Shown here: positions 23,001 to 36,212 of the stretch, piece by piece
Position numbering within the stretch: the first letter of the stretch is position 1
Layout: each line of letters starts with the position of its first letter
Assembly (NCBI GenBank): GCA_028023455.1
Contig: JAQFVV010012418.1
Location: forward strand, 9,111,244 to 9,175,243
Direction: 5' to 3'
DNA: 64,000 nt
Origin: Epiperipatus broadwayi
Taxonomy: Eukaryota > Onychophora > Udeonychophora > Euonychophora > Peripatidae
Position numbers and translations under genes: made by a program
The notes under the pieces: model-generated
Database searches by the model: none
What the model saw: the letters and a program-made list of their open reading frames with translations, nothing else
What the model was told of the DNA's origin: nothing

Positions 23001-26000
23001 GAGATTATAAATTAATACCCTTTAATGTGAAGCTTCATATGCAATATAGTGACAAAATGATTTAAAAATAGATTGGTAGTTTAAAATTATAAAAAGATAA
23101 TTCATTGTCATTTAAAATTTTTTGCTTTTTTTTTTTTTGACTTACTGACAGTAATATAACATAATCCTGTTAAAACAATGCATGATATTCATGTTTTATG
23201 GTACAGATGCTAATTTAAATAAATGAATGAAGTATTTGAGCATATAATAATTCTGAAGACTGTATTTAATAAAAAATCTGTTTTATCAACTGACTGAGCA
23301 AAAAGAGAGATTGCATCTACTAATGGGAAAACTGTAATAGTTTTAAATATGTTTTCTCCAAAAACATTGGATCATCTTAGGAATACATGAACCCATAAAA
23401 CTGAGTACCCCAATCTTAAAAATATTTCTATTGTTTGAGTTTAAAAAAAATAGAGAATAAAAAAAAAATGTTTTCTGTTAAAGAAAAAATGTTTTTGATA
23501 ATGTTATTGAATAAATTGCCTCCAATCATAGTTGAATAGAATCTCGGAAAGTTATAAAAATATGGTTTTGTTGTTAAGAATAAAAATCTTGATATTTGAT
23601 TCAACTTATTGAGGTTTGTGGCAATCTTTGAGAACAGAAGTTTGTCCATGGAAATTTACTCCTATTATATAGCAGTTATATAGTAGTGAGAGAAAATGTA
23701 ATAAATGCTAAAAATCCAAGATATTTGAATAAAAACTTATTAAACAGGAACTCTTCTAACTCCAAATTGATTTTTAATTTTTATGAGAGTTAAGAAATGG
23801 TGCTGAGAATCAATATATGTTGTTTGTTGGTAAAGTTATTAATTTCAAGTGATTAAAAGCCACAGTAAAAACTTCTTAGCTCCTATATTTACAAATATGC
23901 TAATGAATTTGAGCTATTCTTGCAAATTTGAAGAATGAGCTATAAAATATTGTTTTGAATATAACTACAAAAATAAGATTTAGTATTTAATGCTCAAAAA
24001 TATCAGGTGCTTTATTAGCCACTGATAGAAAAAAATCTTACAATCTTTTAACTTGAATGGTTATTAGTTTAAAATGAGAATCAATTTAAATATCATAATA
24101 GCTTTTTAGATAGAAAGTCAATTATAGATGTTGAAGTATTCCTGCTGTATTTAACAAGTTAAAAGATAAAATATTTCATAAGAATATTTCAAATAAATTA
24201 TACATAGGATTATTATTCTACCAAATTTATTGTACTGAATCAAGTTATGAACCTCTACAAACATAACATAAAAGCATGGAAAAAAATTTCACATAAAAAA
24301 ATGTTCCATAATATTTTTCAAAGATGCCAGTAAAATGTTAAGACCAATTGGCATTTATTCAGCTACAGAATGTGAAATATTGAATTTATAATTGTAAACA
24401 ACTGAAAAAAAAAATTATGGGGAATGTATCATTTTTATGAGAGAAGTTAATTCTCTTATATCTAAAGATTATTTTATAGATATTCTGCAATATTAATTAC
24501 TTTCATTGCAAAGATATAGTCCTGAGAATAAAATAAAAAGAAAATGACAATTAGATAAGGTGTTGAAGTCTTTCAGAAAAAAAAAATGCTCTAGAAGAGA
24601 TTAAAAAACAGCATAACAAGATGTTAATTAAAAAGACAAAAATCAGTGTTTGGTATAAGTGGATGCATTGATTTATATATTCATTACAAAACACATTTTT
24701 CAATTTTTTTTCTTTATCTCTCTCCTCTTTTTTTTATTCTGAAAATAAAATGATCATATTCATTTACGAATGGCTACTAATGAACAAATGCATTAATTCT
24801 TCCACATCCACATCATTTATTTCCAAGTTGATATCAAAATTCATGAGTAATAGCGAAATCTATACAATATACATTTTTAGTGCACACATATATAGTGTAG
24901 ATATTTTAACATTTGTTTACAATAGATTATACTTCTGTGGAACTTAATCTAGAAATTATCATAAACATATTAAAACAAACAAAAATACTAATAGAATACT
25001 GTATACATTTTTAACTTATACACTACAAATATTTTTAACATACATATACACACAATAAGTAAATACATATTGGATAATAGAATTATTTAAAAGTTATAAA
25101 TTATAATATCAAACTCTTCCTCTTTGTCAAAATAAATAAATAAAATTTATTATTTGTATATATCCTTTTTTATTTTTCTTTGATAAAAATTATTGATAAA
25201 ATGGAAGTGATATTAAATTAAAAATCTAAGCTATTGTACTTGCCTAAAAAAGATAACAGGTCATTTGCTTGCACTAGAAGTTGTATGAACTAAAGAATTA
25301 AAACTTAGAAAATCAAAATTCCATATTTTTATTAATTTCTATTTTTTTCTTTAATACTTTTTTCCAAAATATAGTTGAGTGAAATCATGATTACTGAAAG
25401 CAGGAATAAATGGAGAAGACTTGATATATATGTATTAGAATAAAATATTAAATTTACAATTAATATAAAAACAAAATTTAATATAATAATACTTAGTAAA
25501 GTTTAATGCAAATTTTCAAAGAAGAAACTAATCCAAAAAAATAAAAATATAAAAAACATGATTTTTGATTATTTTTAACAATATAAATGCAGTAGAAAAT
25601 CTTTCAAAAATAAACATTTACATTAATAAATTTATATTTATCCATTTAATAAAACAAAAAGACATATTTATTGTTAACCATAATGTTCTTAATTTAAAAT
25701 ACATATTTTTTTTTTTTTTTAAATTAACATTAAAAACTTAAACAACAAATTTTTAATAAAACTTGTAATATTTTATTAACATGCAAATTTATTTGAATAA
25801 TGAAATATTCCATAAAGAGAAAATAAATAAATTGAAAATGTTACACAAAACAACTATACATAATTTGGAAATACATTACTTCAGAATAATCTGAAAATTT
25901 TGATTTCAGATAGTAAAGTACAATTTTTTTTTCTCTCTCTCAAATCTTAAATATATTACTGCACAACAAAAGTTACAAGTTTTAGTTTTTAATATATTCT

Positions 26001-28678
26001 TCTTTTTTAGAAAATGATCTTAGCTAATAAAATATGTTATTTCTTATTTAATGTACTGTAAGAATAAAATGTTTTTTATTATGATTATTAGTAAATAATG
26101 ACTATCAAATTAATTTAAATAAACTAAATTTCAAACTTTTTTTCCTTGAACAAATCAAGACTTTAACTATAATAATAAAAGCTATAAGTAAACTAAATTT
26201 TAAAAATCTATACTAACATCATCTTCATACAAACAATTTATATTTTTAAAAAAAGTTATTTTCTAAAAAAAATGTATATGCAAAGTAAGTTTATTTCTTT
26301 ATAAAACATTGCTTGAATTTTTTAGTTTGAAGATTAGAATATTTATGCCTATTATTTTTTTAAAAAACTGAATTACACATTTAATGGGTTGCAATTTTAA
26401 GACTGCATAAGAACAGTGTAGAATAGATATTTTTAAAAATACATTTGACGTATAAGCAGTAAATGAAATTTAAAAAATACCAAGGAAAGCAAAGAAAAAA
26501 TTATTATAACAGAAGTATTATTTCACAAAATTAAACCTTTCAGTCTAGTTGACATTGCTAGTACTGCACTTGGAATGTTAGAATTATAAATCAAAGAAAA
26601 TCTGGATGTGTTGTGAGGAAAATAATTTTTTTTTTCCTATTATGGGGTAGCATTAGTTTTAGAAATAGCACTACTGCAAATAATAGATTATTGTTAGTTA
26701 TGCTGAAAGGAGTGCGAAAAGATATGAATTAATTAATAATGATGGAAAAATAAAAAATAAAAATAGAAAAAAAATAAAATAAAATAGTAGATTGTGAAAG
26801 AATAAGAAATGAAAAAAGTGATGTTTTCATAAAAAAAATAGCATGATAATAATGAATAAATAGTTAAAAAATTATAGAAAAAAATAATTACATAATGAAA
26901 ATTCCAAATGATAAGAATAGATTTCAACTAAGATTATGTAATAACTCAAAACAAGTTTAGCACATATCCTGGAGTTGAAATAAATTTTGATCGCAATTCA
27001 ATAATAAAAAAAAATTGAACTCATCTTTTAAAAGAATAGAAAAAAATAGAGTGGCCTTTTTTGTTAGCCAAATATGATTAAAATAATAAGAGAGAAAGAG
27101 GAGTAAAAACAAAAAAAAGGTATGATTTCTATATGTTAGAATAAATAATTTAAAAGGGGGGGGTTCCACAAGTACAAGAAAAAAAAATGCATTAAATAAG
27201 TAAAAAAATTATAGGCAAAAGATGAAATGAAGTTTGGCAAAACTGAATCCAGTAAATTGCTATAGGACATATAAAAAAAAATAAAATTTGAGAGTTAGTT
27301 GATATAATTTACAGTTCAATAAATTTTCTTTCATTAATGATGATACCATTAGAGAAAAAATTAATTTAATTTAATTTGATCCATTAATTTAATTTGATAT
27401 ATTGGTCTTTATAGATATATTGTTAATACATATTTTTGGACAAATTTTTATCTAAAAAACAATTTAGATTTAGAAAATGGGGAACAAGAGATGCAATCAA
27501 AGTAGAGGTCAATAATAGATAAGAAGAAAAAGAAATTAATATTCTATATTTTTAAAATGGAAATTTATATATGAATCGGAAATATTTGTCCAAATTCATG
27601 ATGTTCTTTCAGAAAAAGTAGATACAAGATGAAGGGTATGAGAATATCTTCCTCTTGTTTTATGTTATCTTAATAGAGTCAACATTGTAAAGAGTGTGTG
27701 TGTCTTTAAATCAGATTTAAATTAATTATATTTCTAATAAGTTTAGATAAGAATGAATAATACTAAATTTAACGCAATAAAAATAAATAAATAAAAATGT
27801 AAATATAATGGTTGTAGAGAAACTATAATTAATAATTTAGATACTAGGGATTGGCTAATTGATGATGAAAGTACTGATAAAAGATAGTGAAATACAATGA
27901 TTAAAATTTTTTAATGAGACTGAAACTTGCTCTTGACATTTGAAATTAGAATTAAGAAAGAAGTTTGTTAAATGTTTTGTTTGGAATATAACTATATCGA
28001 AAAGAGAGACTATAATATATCTAATATATATAATATAATATATGATATATCTTTTGAGATTGTTAATTTTGAGTGAACTTAGATATTTATGTTTTCTTAT
28101 TTGATTTGATACATTAAAAAAAAAAGTTATAAATCTCAATGCTATTTATAAATCTATATTCTAAGATTATGATTGGTTTTTAAAAAAGCACAGAAACATA
28201 TTCTCTATGATTTTTTTTGTAGAAATTATAATAAAGCCAGTAAGTGGAATTAAACATAAATATGTACATTAACCCACACTGCTAATTTATAATGAAGTAA
28301 ATAACACATGAATAATTTAGAAAGTATGATCATAGTTAAAATAATTTCTTATGTATTGTATGCATTTTAGTTTTCAGACATGGGTACAATAAACAAATAA
28401 TTTTTTTTTAAAAAAACTATTTCAAAAAACATTATTCAAATTATAAGTTAATAAAGCCTTTCACATAATAAAAATACAAAAAAAAATTTTTTTAACAAAT
28501 ATATTCTATTAAAACTAACAAAAAATTTGAAACTAATGAAATACTACTATATTTATTTTAGATGTATTTTTATTAAAATCATAAATTATAAGATAAATAC
28601 AAATTAAAAAATATAGCTTTATTTTGGTAAAGTAATTTTTAATTCAAATGTCATATGAATTAAAAATTATTTACTTAC
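20080..28678. other. Long AT-rich stretch without recognisable genes
   Basis: Nearly 8.6 kb of low-complexity sequence with no coding frame, RNA gene or element ends that I can support. Short G-rich interruptions occur at 21779-21793 (GGGGGAGGGGGAG) and near 27158 (a run of eight G). A (TTTAA)n patch lies at 27361-27400. Given the exon that follows, this may be intron 3' of it on the minus strand. Confidence 0.55.
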
Positions 28679-28893
28679 GGTTTTGGAGGTTGTTGTCTGT
28701 TATCTGGTGGTGGAGGTCGTTTACGAGATGGATCAAGTCCTGGGCTTACACCTTGTCGGACTGGTACACTAGAGCTGTATACATGTTGCATTCCAACTTG
28801 ATTTTGAGCCGTAATACCACCTTGGACTGGAATACCTGGAGAAATGCCCATTCTGGACATAGTCCCTCCTATCATTCCAGGTCTTTGAGCATT
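28679..28893 (-). CDS. Internal exon of a BAF60/SMARCD-like chromatin remodelling subunit
   Basis: The minus-strand exon is 215 nt. The acceptor is TTCTAATTTTAG just above 28893 and the donor is GTAAGTAA at 28678-28671. It is open throughout in one frame: NAQRPGMIGGTMSRMGISPG, then a Gln/Val/Ser-rich middle, then GLDPSRKRPPPPDNRQQPPK. BAF60/SMARCD proteins (SMARCD1-3, fly Bap60) have an N-terminal Gly/Pro/Met-rich region with an RPGM-like start and end it with an SRKRP-type motif before the conserved core. The exon matches that stretch in composition and order. The protein is a core subunit of SWI/SNF (BAF) nucleosome remodelling complexes in the nucleus. The exon ends after two bases of a codon (CC), so a phase-2 intron follows. 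Neither the previous nor the next exon is recognisable in the window; flanking introns must be long. Other Pro/Met-rich nuclear proteins remain possible. Confidence 0.7.
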
Positions 28894-30160
28894 CTAAAAT
28901 TAGAAAACACAGTCATCTGTTTCCACATAATATTTTTTATAATCATTATTCTTTAACATTTATATTATTATATATACATAATACATTATTATTAAATATT
29001 TAGAAATTTCAAATATATTATTTTATTATATTCAGTTGTATTATATAAATCAAAGATAATTTGAATTCATTAGTTCATATATCATAATGCCATATATATT
29101 TCTATCTTATAATTGATCATAATAAAACTTGTAAATACAGATTTAAATTTGATTATTAAAAACATAAAAACTATACAAATTGAATGTTGCCACAATAAAT
29201 GTAAAATAAGAGGCTATATTAATTTCAAGATATTGTTAAATGTTAATGAATTGTCAATCATCAAACATTAAAATAATAGAATTATGGAAGTTATAAAATG
29301 ATGTCTTGTTTTAATTATTCAACATTATATAGCTGACAAAGACTGCAAGAATATAGTCGAAAGAAAGTACTTCTAATAAAATAAGTTGAATTTATATGCA
29401 TATTACTGTATTTTATAGATATAAATTTGAATATTATATATATATTATTCATAATACTAAAGCAATCTTTAAAAAGTTACGAAAAAAAAAAGAAGATAAT
29501 TCAGAATTGTAGTCTATGAAAATAGAAGATGCACAGTATCAGGAAAATCCTCTTTGTCAATTGCAGAAATTATAATCTATTCCTTTCATATATAAAATGA
29601 GTAATATAATTGTAGCCATGTGGTTACATTGCTGTATTAATAATAATCGTTAGCAGCATGCTCCTTAAGTTCATGGGGAAATAGAATTTAATCTTCCCAT
29701 GTTTTTTTTTTTTTTTAAAAAATAAAAAGTATTTAATTTTTTTTTCTCATTATATAATAATATAAGAATTTTCAGATATGTTAAACATAAGTTTAATATT
29801 TCTAATATATTATAAGTTATAAAGGGTTGTAAAAAAGAACTATAAAATCAGATAATTTCTTTTGTTCTCCCTTTTCAATAATTTTACCTATTTCTCAGTT
29901 TAATTCTTAGTTTTGAAGATTATTGAAAGAAAAAACTTTCTCTTCAGTTAATTATTTAAAATTTTTTTATTTTAATATTAAGAGATAAAGTAAATAAAAA
30001 TTCATATGTGTAAAGTTTTTTTTTATGGCAAAAAAAAAATGTTTTAATTAAAAAGGAATGTCAAAAAGTATGATTTTAGTTTAAGTTTTTGACTTGTTTT
30101 CCAATTTCAATGTTGAAGGAGGGAAATACCCGAACAATTGTTTTTGTCAAAATTGATCTA
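28894..30160. other. Probable intron, no other feature
   Basis: AT-rich sequence upstream of the SMARCD-like exon on its strand. No exon, RNA gene or element recognised. Confidence 0.5.
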
Positions 30161-30264
30161 ATTGGTTATTATTAATTTTTTTCATGTAGGAGATAGGATT
30201 GTGATTGGTTGAAGACAGGTTTGTTCTAAAAATATAAGTGTGAATAATTCAGTTGACCTCAGTG
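30161..30264 (+). promoter_or_regulatory. Possible RNA polymerase II promoter
   Basis: Two inverted CCAAT boxes (ATTGG at 30161-30165 and 30204-30208), a TATA-like TATAAG at 30233-30238 and an arthropod-type initiator TCAGTG at 30259-30264 appear in order. The initiator A (30261) lies 28 bases after the first T of the TATA motif, which is canonical spacing. An ATG follows 21 bases later. The local base composition is also less extreme. It could serve a host transcript or be a transposon promoter; AT-rich DNA gives TATA matches by chance. Confidence 0.35.
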
Positions 30265-30281
30265 TCTTGTAAGAAGCAATC

Positions 30282-30386
30282 ATGACTCAGCTATTGAAGA
30301 GGACAGTCAGTTCTAAGCCACCTGAAGAGCACACTATGAGTTTAGCTATAAAAATGTTTTCTAAGATGAATAGAACCGTGAGCTAA
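30282..30386 (+). CDS. Short ORF, possible first coding exon
   Basis: Downstream of the possible promoter an ATG opens 34 codons reading MTQLLKRTVSSKPPEEHTMS, then LAIKMFSKMNRTVS, before a stop at 30384. A GTGAGC donor-like site lies at 30378-30383 just before the stop, so the true exon could end at 30377 after codon ACC. No family recognised. The support is the promoter arrangement and protein-like composition only. Confidence 0.25.
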   Translation: MTQLLKRTVSSKPPEEHTMSLAIKMFSKMNRTVS

Positions 30387-30389
30387 ATT

Positions 30390-32399
30390 TAACTAAAGGC
30401 TAAATATTATCCTCCGTGTAACCTGCTAACAGTAAAAATTTAAAAAATGTAAAGATATCCATATCTTTATGTATTAGCCTGACCTGAAAATTTTATTGGG
30501 AAAAAAATGAATAACTTCTTGCTGTTTGTTCATCTGAAATCTTATGTTGCTAAGTAGAAAGAATTATGTATTTTAACCTGGAAAGTGAGAAGCCTCCAAG
30601 AAGAAAACCTACATGAAATACTGAAAATTATAAATCCAAGGACTTCCCAAAAAATAACATAGGTTTTTTTTTCTTTATGTGCATATTATACTCTCATGTA
30701 AAGTTAAAAAAAGTTATAGGACAGTAATTGATAAGATTGAATAATTCCAGTAGTGCAACATATTCTTGTGAAACATTTTTTTGTTCATATGATTTTTTCC
30801 TTTTCAAAATTATAATTTTTTAAGTAACTTAATTTTTATAAAATGTGAAACCCCTCCCTTGTTTTATATTATTTGTCTTTCAAAATCATAGACAAAAGGG
30901 ACAAACTAATTTAAAATATTCTTATCACTTATTGAAAAGCTGTTTTCCAACTTTTGTTATCTATAAGAAATAACTTATGAAGAAAGAAAAAATAATTAAT
31001 TTAGTGAATAAAATCCACTAGTTAATTATTTTTTTGTATGAAATTATATTTTTGATAAAATGTATAAATTTAAATTATATTATCTTGTCATTTTTTTAAT
31101 TTTTTCTTATTGTTAACACCTTAATGTATTAAATAATTGTTTAAAAATGTTCTAGTGTTAACATCTTTATTCCTCCAACTATGAGTGTTTGTGACTTGAT
31201 TTTAATACAGTTTAGAGTTCAAGGGATTGTTTTCAAATATTCTAGTAAAGTTATTTTAAAATAAATTAGAATAAGATGTTACATTTATTTATCTCTTGGT
31301 CACAGTAACAATTCATAGAGTTCTTGCTTCCTGAGCTAGATTTGAGCATAACAGTTAGTTATATTGATGTGTTTTGATATCCAAATGATAACTTTGGATG
31401 ATGCAAAGGTGTCACCTTTAAAGTCCATTCATTGCATCTTGTTTTGTTTATGAGAAAAGTTGTTTAGATGGTTGGTATATAAATAATACCTAATGACCAG
31501 ATCATTGATGATCAGCATATTTCAGTATCTCTGCATTATTTTTTATGACTGATAGATTAGCATTTAAGTATGGGCTTCCAGATAATTGTTATATTCTGCC
31601 CTGAGTATGGCTGAGGCTGGATAAATAGTCTTTTATAATATACTTCCTTTAAATCCAATCCCAAAGTTGACTTGATTTTTGACTGTTTTTTGTGGATTAT
31701 TATTGATTGTTAATGAGTTTTTGATTTAATTAATCTTCTGTAATGCTGCTGATGCATCTTTAGGTTTTGTTCATGCAAATTCTCTGTTCTTATTCACTGC
31801 ATTCCTTTTATATTTAATTTGATTAGTTATTTTATGAGGATGGTGATGATTTTCCATCTTCTCATATATCAACCCTAATCATTATACTGTTGAAATATTT
31901 AAATAGAACAAACAATCGCCAATATATTCTAATCAGGTAGTAACTTCATTTTTTTAGTATAAAAATCCTTAAATAAATTATATATATATATACAGAAAGT
32001 TCTCAATTATGTTCAAATAATTCTTTAAAAAACCCATGATAAATGGGTTTGTAATGAATACATTAAAAATTCCCATAAGAATAATGTTAATAAAATTAAG
32101 TTAAGACTATAATCTAATCAAAATATAGTATTAGATATAAGCTTCGTATATAATATGAGTAAATATTTTAGTGCATATAATAAATTTATTTAAGATATAA
32201 AATTATAAAAATATAAAAAAATATACCGTACAAAAAATTAAAAATTAAGAAAGACTTGGTTGAAATTAAGTCTATCATCATTACTGTTTTTTGGTAATAT
32301 GATATATTATAAGACATATTCAAAATGTTGTGCTCAGTATTAACATAAGCAACAAAATGTTCAAGTTTGACGAGATCTTTGTTTTCTAATATTTCTTTG
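30390..32399. other. No gene recognised
   Basis: AT-rich sequence. 31300-31880 is slightly less AT-biased and might be decayed element sequence, possibly the tail of the LINE that follows, but I found no supporting motif. A (TA)n run lies at 31980-31992. Confidence 0.45.
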
Positions 32400-34570
32400 T
32401 TCATTGCTATCTGCTTATCATTTATGCCAGTTTTTTATTTATTGCTGAAAAAATTCATTACCAGTAAATCATTGATATTCTCATTCAAGCTTAAAGTTGT
32501 TACAATTTTTTCTTCCATCATTAGTGGATAAAGAACATGAATTTTTGAATATTAATTATTAAATCAAAAAGATTATATATTGCATTTAAAATATCAAGTA
32601 TATTCTGTAAATAATCTTTTGAACTAGCAAACATAATACAGTCATCAGAATATTTTAAATCCAGAATCCAAGAAGTTAAAATTCTTATTTTTGCTATTAA
32701 TCAATTCAAATTAAAAATTTAACCATCATAACTTTATCATATCATGATCCCTGTTTTATTAAGCCACCTATAAACAATTCTAAAAACCACTGTCATAAAA
32801 ATTGAAATTAATGTCAGAACAAGTATACATTCTTGTTTAATATCAGTTTTCATTTCAAGTGCCTCAAATTTTCCATTGTGGTAAAAATATTTTTTTCTCA
32901 AATAAATAAATTTTGGTGGACAATCAAATAATTTCATACATTACCACAGATTTATTCAACTAATTGAGTCAAAGGCCTTGATCTGTAGTGTTTCATGATT
33001 TTCTAAAACACTGAGTATCTGGTAACTATTCATCTATTGCTGAAAGCAATTATTCAACAAAGTCCTTGAAGTATTTTTGCTGCAATGGCTAATAATATTT
33101 CACAATAGTAAATGAAATCTTATCTATTCTCTTTACTTTTTAAAGTTGGAACAATAAAAGCATCCTTAAGATCAAGTGCATAAGTTCATGAATCCATGTA
33201 CTTTTAAAAATTTCAAATATTTTTGATGATAATACATCTCCACCATGTTATGAAACTTCTCTAGCTTTTTGTCACTATCCGCAACCTTTCTATTTTTAAG
33301 ATAATAAAGCAGGATATCTGTCCCTATCTAAATGAGTAAATAAAGTGGATCTTTCATTAAAAATTGTCATCTCAATTCTTATATATTCCTTCCACCTATA
33401 CAAAATATTATCATCATACAAAGGAGTGGGACTGGCTGGATTTAATAAGACTGTAATACCATTTCTTAGATCCATATATTGTTTTTAGTGAATTAAAAAA
33501 GTTCTAATATGATCATGATCAATGAATGTATCTTTTTTGAGTTTTAATCCACCAATCATTTTCAAGCCTTCTTGTTTTAATCATTGAATTCTGATTTTAA
33601 ATCTTTATGCTTATTATGAAAGCCCACATTTAATATTGTGAAAAGCAGAAAATGTCATATCTTAGCATTTAATCAAACTACAAATAATATCACTATCAAA
33701 AAAACAATCATAATTTTTCTGAACCGAAGAATAGATGTATTTGTATCCAAAACACACACTTTAAGAAAATTTCATGCCTCAGTAACATGCCAATCCTAAA
33801 AGACCAAATTAAGAATTTTCATGTGTAATAATACATTTAGTTAATATTTCCAAAGAATGAATTAATTTTCTTACAGATATTTTTTAATGCAACTATTATT
33901 TTAATATTAGAATACACTAACATATGATCTGTCCAACAATGAATTCTTATATTCTGATTCCTAACTATAATGTAATCTATTAAATGCCTTTGTTTCAAGT
34001 GTAGATGTGTCCATGATCCTTTGATAGCAATTTTTCTGTAAAAAAAAAAAAGTTTTTATGATAATCCCAAATTGCAGACCATTTGAATTTACAGCACTAA
34101 TATTATTATTTCCAACAATTTTTGATCAAAAATCTACTATTTGCACCAATACATGGATTAAAATGTGCAAGAAGAAAAAAATTGATATTTTAATAGTATT
34201 GATATAACAATGCTATCCAGTAAGCAATAAAAGTTTTCTTTCTCTGAATCTAATGTTCCCATTTAAGCACTAATAAAATAGAACACAGTATTGTTAGCAA
34301 GCCAAGTTTTAATATCATTAGTCTTTCATTAATACATGAAAGAATTCCAGTAACAGAAGATATGAAAGTAGACTTTATAATAAATCCAACATTGTGCATT
34401 CTTCTTTTGGTAATTGATCTGCCCTTCCAAAAAAAAAAAAAACCCCAATAACTTGTAGTTTTCTACTTACACTAAATGTCCTTCCTCTGGAAAGTAAATT
34501 TCACTAAGAACAGTTATATCAATCTTAAATCTTGATAACTCCTTAACTATCAATGCTGTGCTTTATTCTG
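32400..34570 (-). mobile_element. LINE family B, decayed EN-RT copy (minus strand)
   Basis: A second non-LTR family. Read on the minus strand it begins near 34550 with KELSRFKIDITVLSEIYFPE, a clear APE-endonuclease start (34530-34470). Around 33480-33300 comes LLNPASPTPLYDDNILYRWK, as in the spacer before the RT. At 32937-32737 comes FDCPPKFIYL followed by DIKQECILVLTLISIF, standing for the motif B block KQGCVLAPTLFSIF. Around 32650-32588 DDCIMFASSKDYLQNIL is motif C with both catalytic Asp still readable. Many stops and frameshifts are present. Family A uses a different motif B (RQGDS), so these are two separate lineages. Confidence 0.72.
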
Positions 34571-34818
34571 ATTTTGAGAGTTTGTATTAAGTAAAATTCA
34601 CATATATGTAGTATTATTATCATATATTATTTCTATATCTTTAATAAGTAATCCACCAAGCATGACAATGTAGCCAAAGTATATATGAGAAAAACATTTT
34701 ATATGACGACAGAGAGACTCCTAAAGAGGAATGCGCAAACATATACCATTTGCCCAAATGAAACTTCTCTTTCAAATCTAGTTCCAACTTCATTCATTAA
34801 CGACTGTATTGCCTAGAG

Positions 34819-35866
34819 CAGGGGTTGGAAATCTTTTAGGAGTATCATGCCAAACCTATATTACAAAGTTATTCTGCATGCCGAAATGATCCTACCAATC
34901 TTATCAAAATTGGTTCGGTTATAAAGGGCTTCAAAATTATATATTATATACTTTTGAATAACCAGATCTTATATTATTGATCATTCAATATTTTAAAATA
35001 CATAGGATCATATGTGAAAAATACGTTTGTTAAATTATATTGCATTCAAAAAACATGCTTAAAATTTCCTTTGGCATGGAGAAAATTCATCCTGTTGGCA
35101 CTTAAAAAAAGGTGTATTGTTTACAAAATTGCTGATTAATGTACAGTGATTCAGAATAGGCAAAGATTTCCATGGTTTAATTTTAAAAGATGATTAATAA
35201 ACTCAACATGTATTTTTCTAGCAAAGAAACTCATTTTTGGGATATAAAAAATCAATTCGATATTGGAAGTTTTTCACATATTCTTTTTTCTTTAAAACTA
35301 TGGACAATGGGAATTGGAGAAATTTGTTTTAATTACACAATAGACATTTAAAAGAAAAAAAACTTGAGATCCGAACAATATTATCAAGTGATTTCATTCA
35401 TGCATTAACTCAACTATCACTAATTATAAACTTTTTTTTTTCCAAATAAATGCACTAAAACTTAAATGTATTATGATATAATTACAAATAGAAGTTTTTC
35501 AAATGAATTAATCGATATAATAGTCTGAATGAATATAAATTTACTACAGTTGTGTACAAAAGTATCAAAGGTCAATTGACTGTCAAATAAAAAAATTCAG
35601 GCAAAATTAATCCTCCCTGGGGAAAAAATATTTCCATCTCATTCAGCTCTTTATTAAAAATAGCAAAAAAATTGAATGTACATTTATTGTACAAAATAAT
35701 TAGTAAATTAGATTGAATCATGGTTTCCGTTTACATGTGAGTCACATAATACAAAATGTAGGTGATGGTGGAAATGTATGTGCTGTAAGTAAAATATAAT
35801 TTTTTATTATTTCAATTGATAATGTGTGCCATGCTTTGTATGTGTGCCTTAGGTTGCCTATCCTTG
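34819..35866. mobile_element. Non-autonomous hAT-like element
   Basis: It starts CAGGGGTTGGAAATCTTTTA, a typical hAT terminus, and ends TAGGTTGCCTATCCTTG, whose reverse complement CAAGGATAGGCAACCTA is similar. Flanking octamers GCCTAGAG (34811-34818) and GCATAAAG (35867-35874) agree at six of eight positions, fitting an aged hAT 8-bp target duplication. There is no transposase frame inside. At 1048 bp it would be a deletion derivative or MITE. Confidence 0.5.
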
Positions 35867-36040
35867 GCATAAAGCAAAGATCACAAGTAAAGTCTGCCAA
35901 CTTACTAAGCATATTCACACCAATTTCTTATTATTGATGGCTTGAATTAAAAATGAAAAGAGTGAAGTCAGAAATGTTATGGTGTAATTAAGAATGAAAA
36001 TGAGATTGCAAAAACACATAGTCCCATTATTGAAGACATA

Positions 36041-36212
36041 GAAGGTTCATGACAACTGGGTCCTACACTAAACTGGTTGAAAAAAAGATGGAGACAAAAA
36101 AGACCGCATTAGACAGAAACAATAAATAGAGAGGTTTATGACAACTGGTTCCTATACTAAACTGGTTGAAAAAAAGATGGAGACAAAAAAGACTGCATCA
36201 GACAGAAACAAT
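36041..36212. repeat. Tandem duplication, two units of about 83 bp
   Basis: The units share TTCATGACAACTGG / TTTATGACAACTGG, ACTAAACTGGTTGAAAAAAA and GCAT.AGACAGAAACAAT. Copy 1 is 36041-36124 and copy 2 is 36131-36212. Only a few substitutions separate them. Confidence 0.85.
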
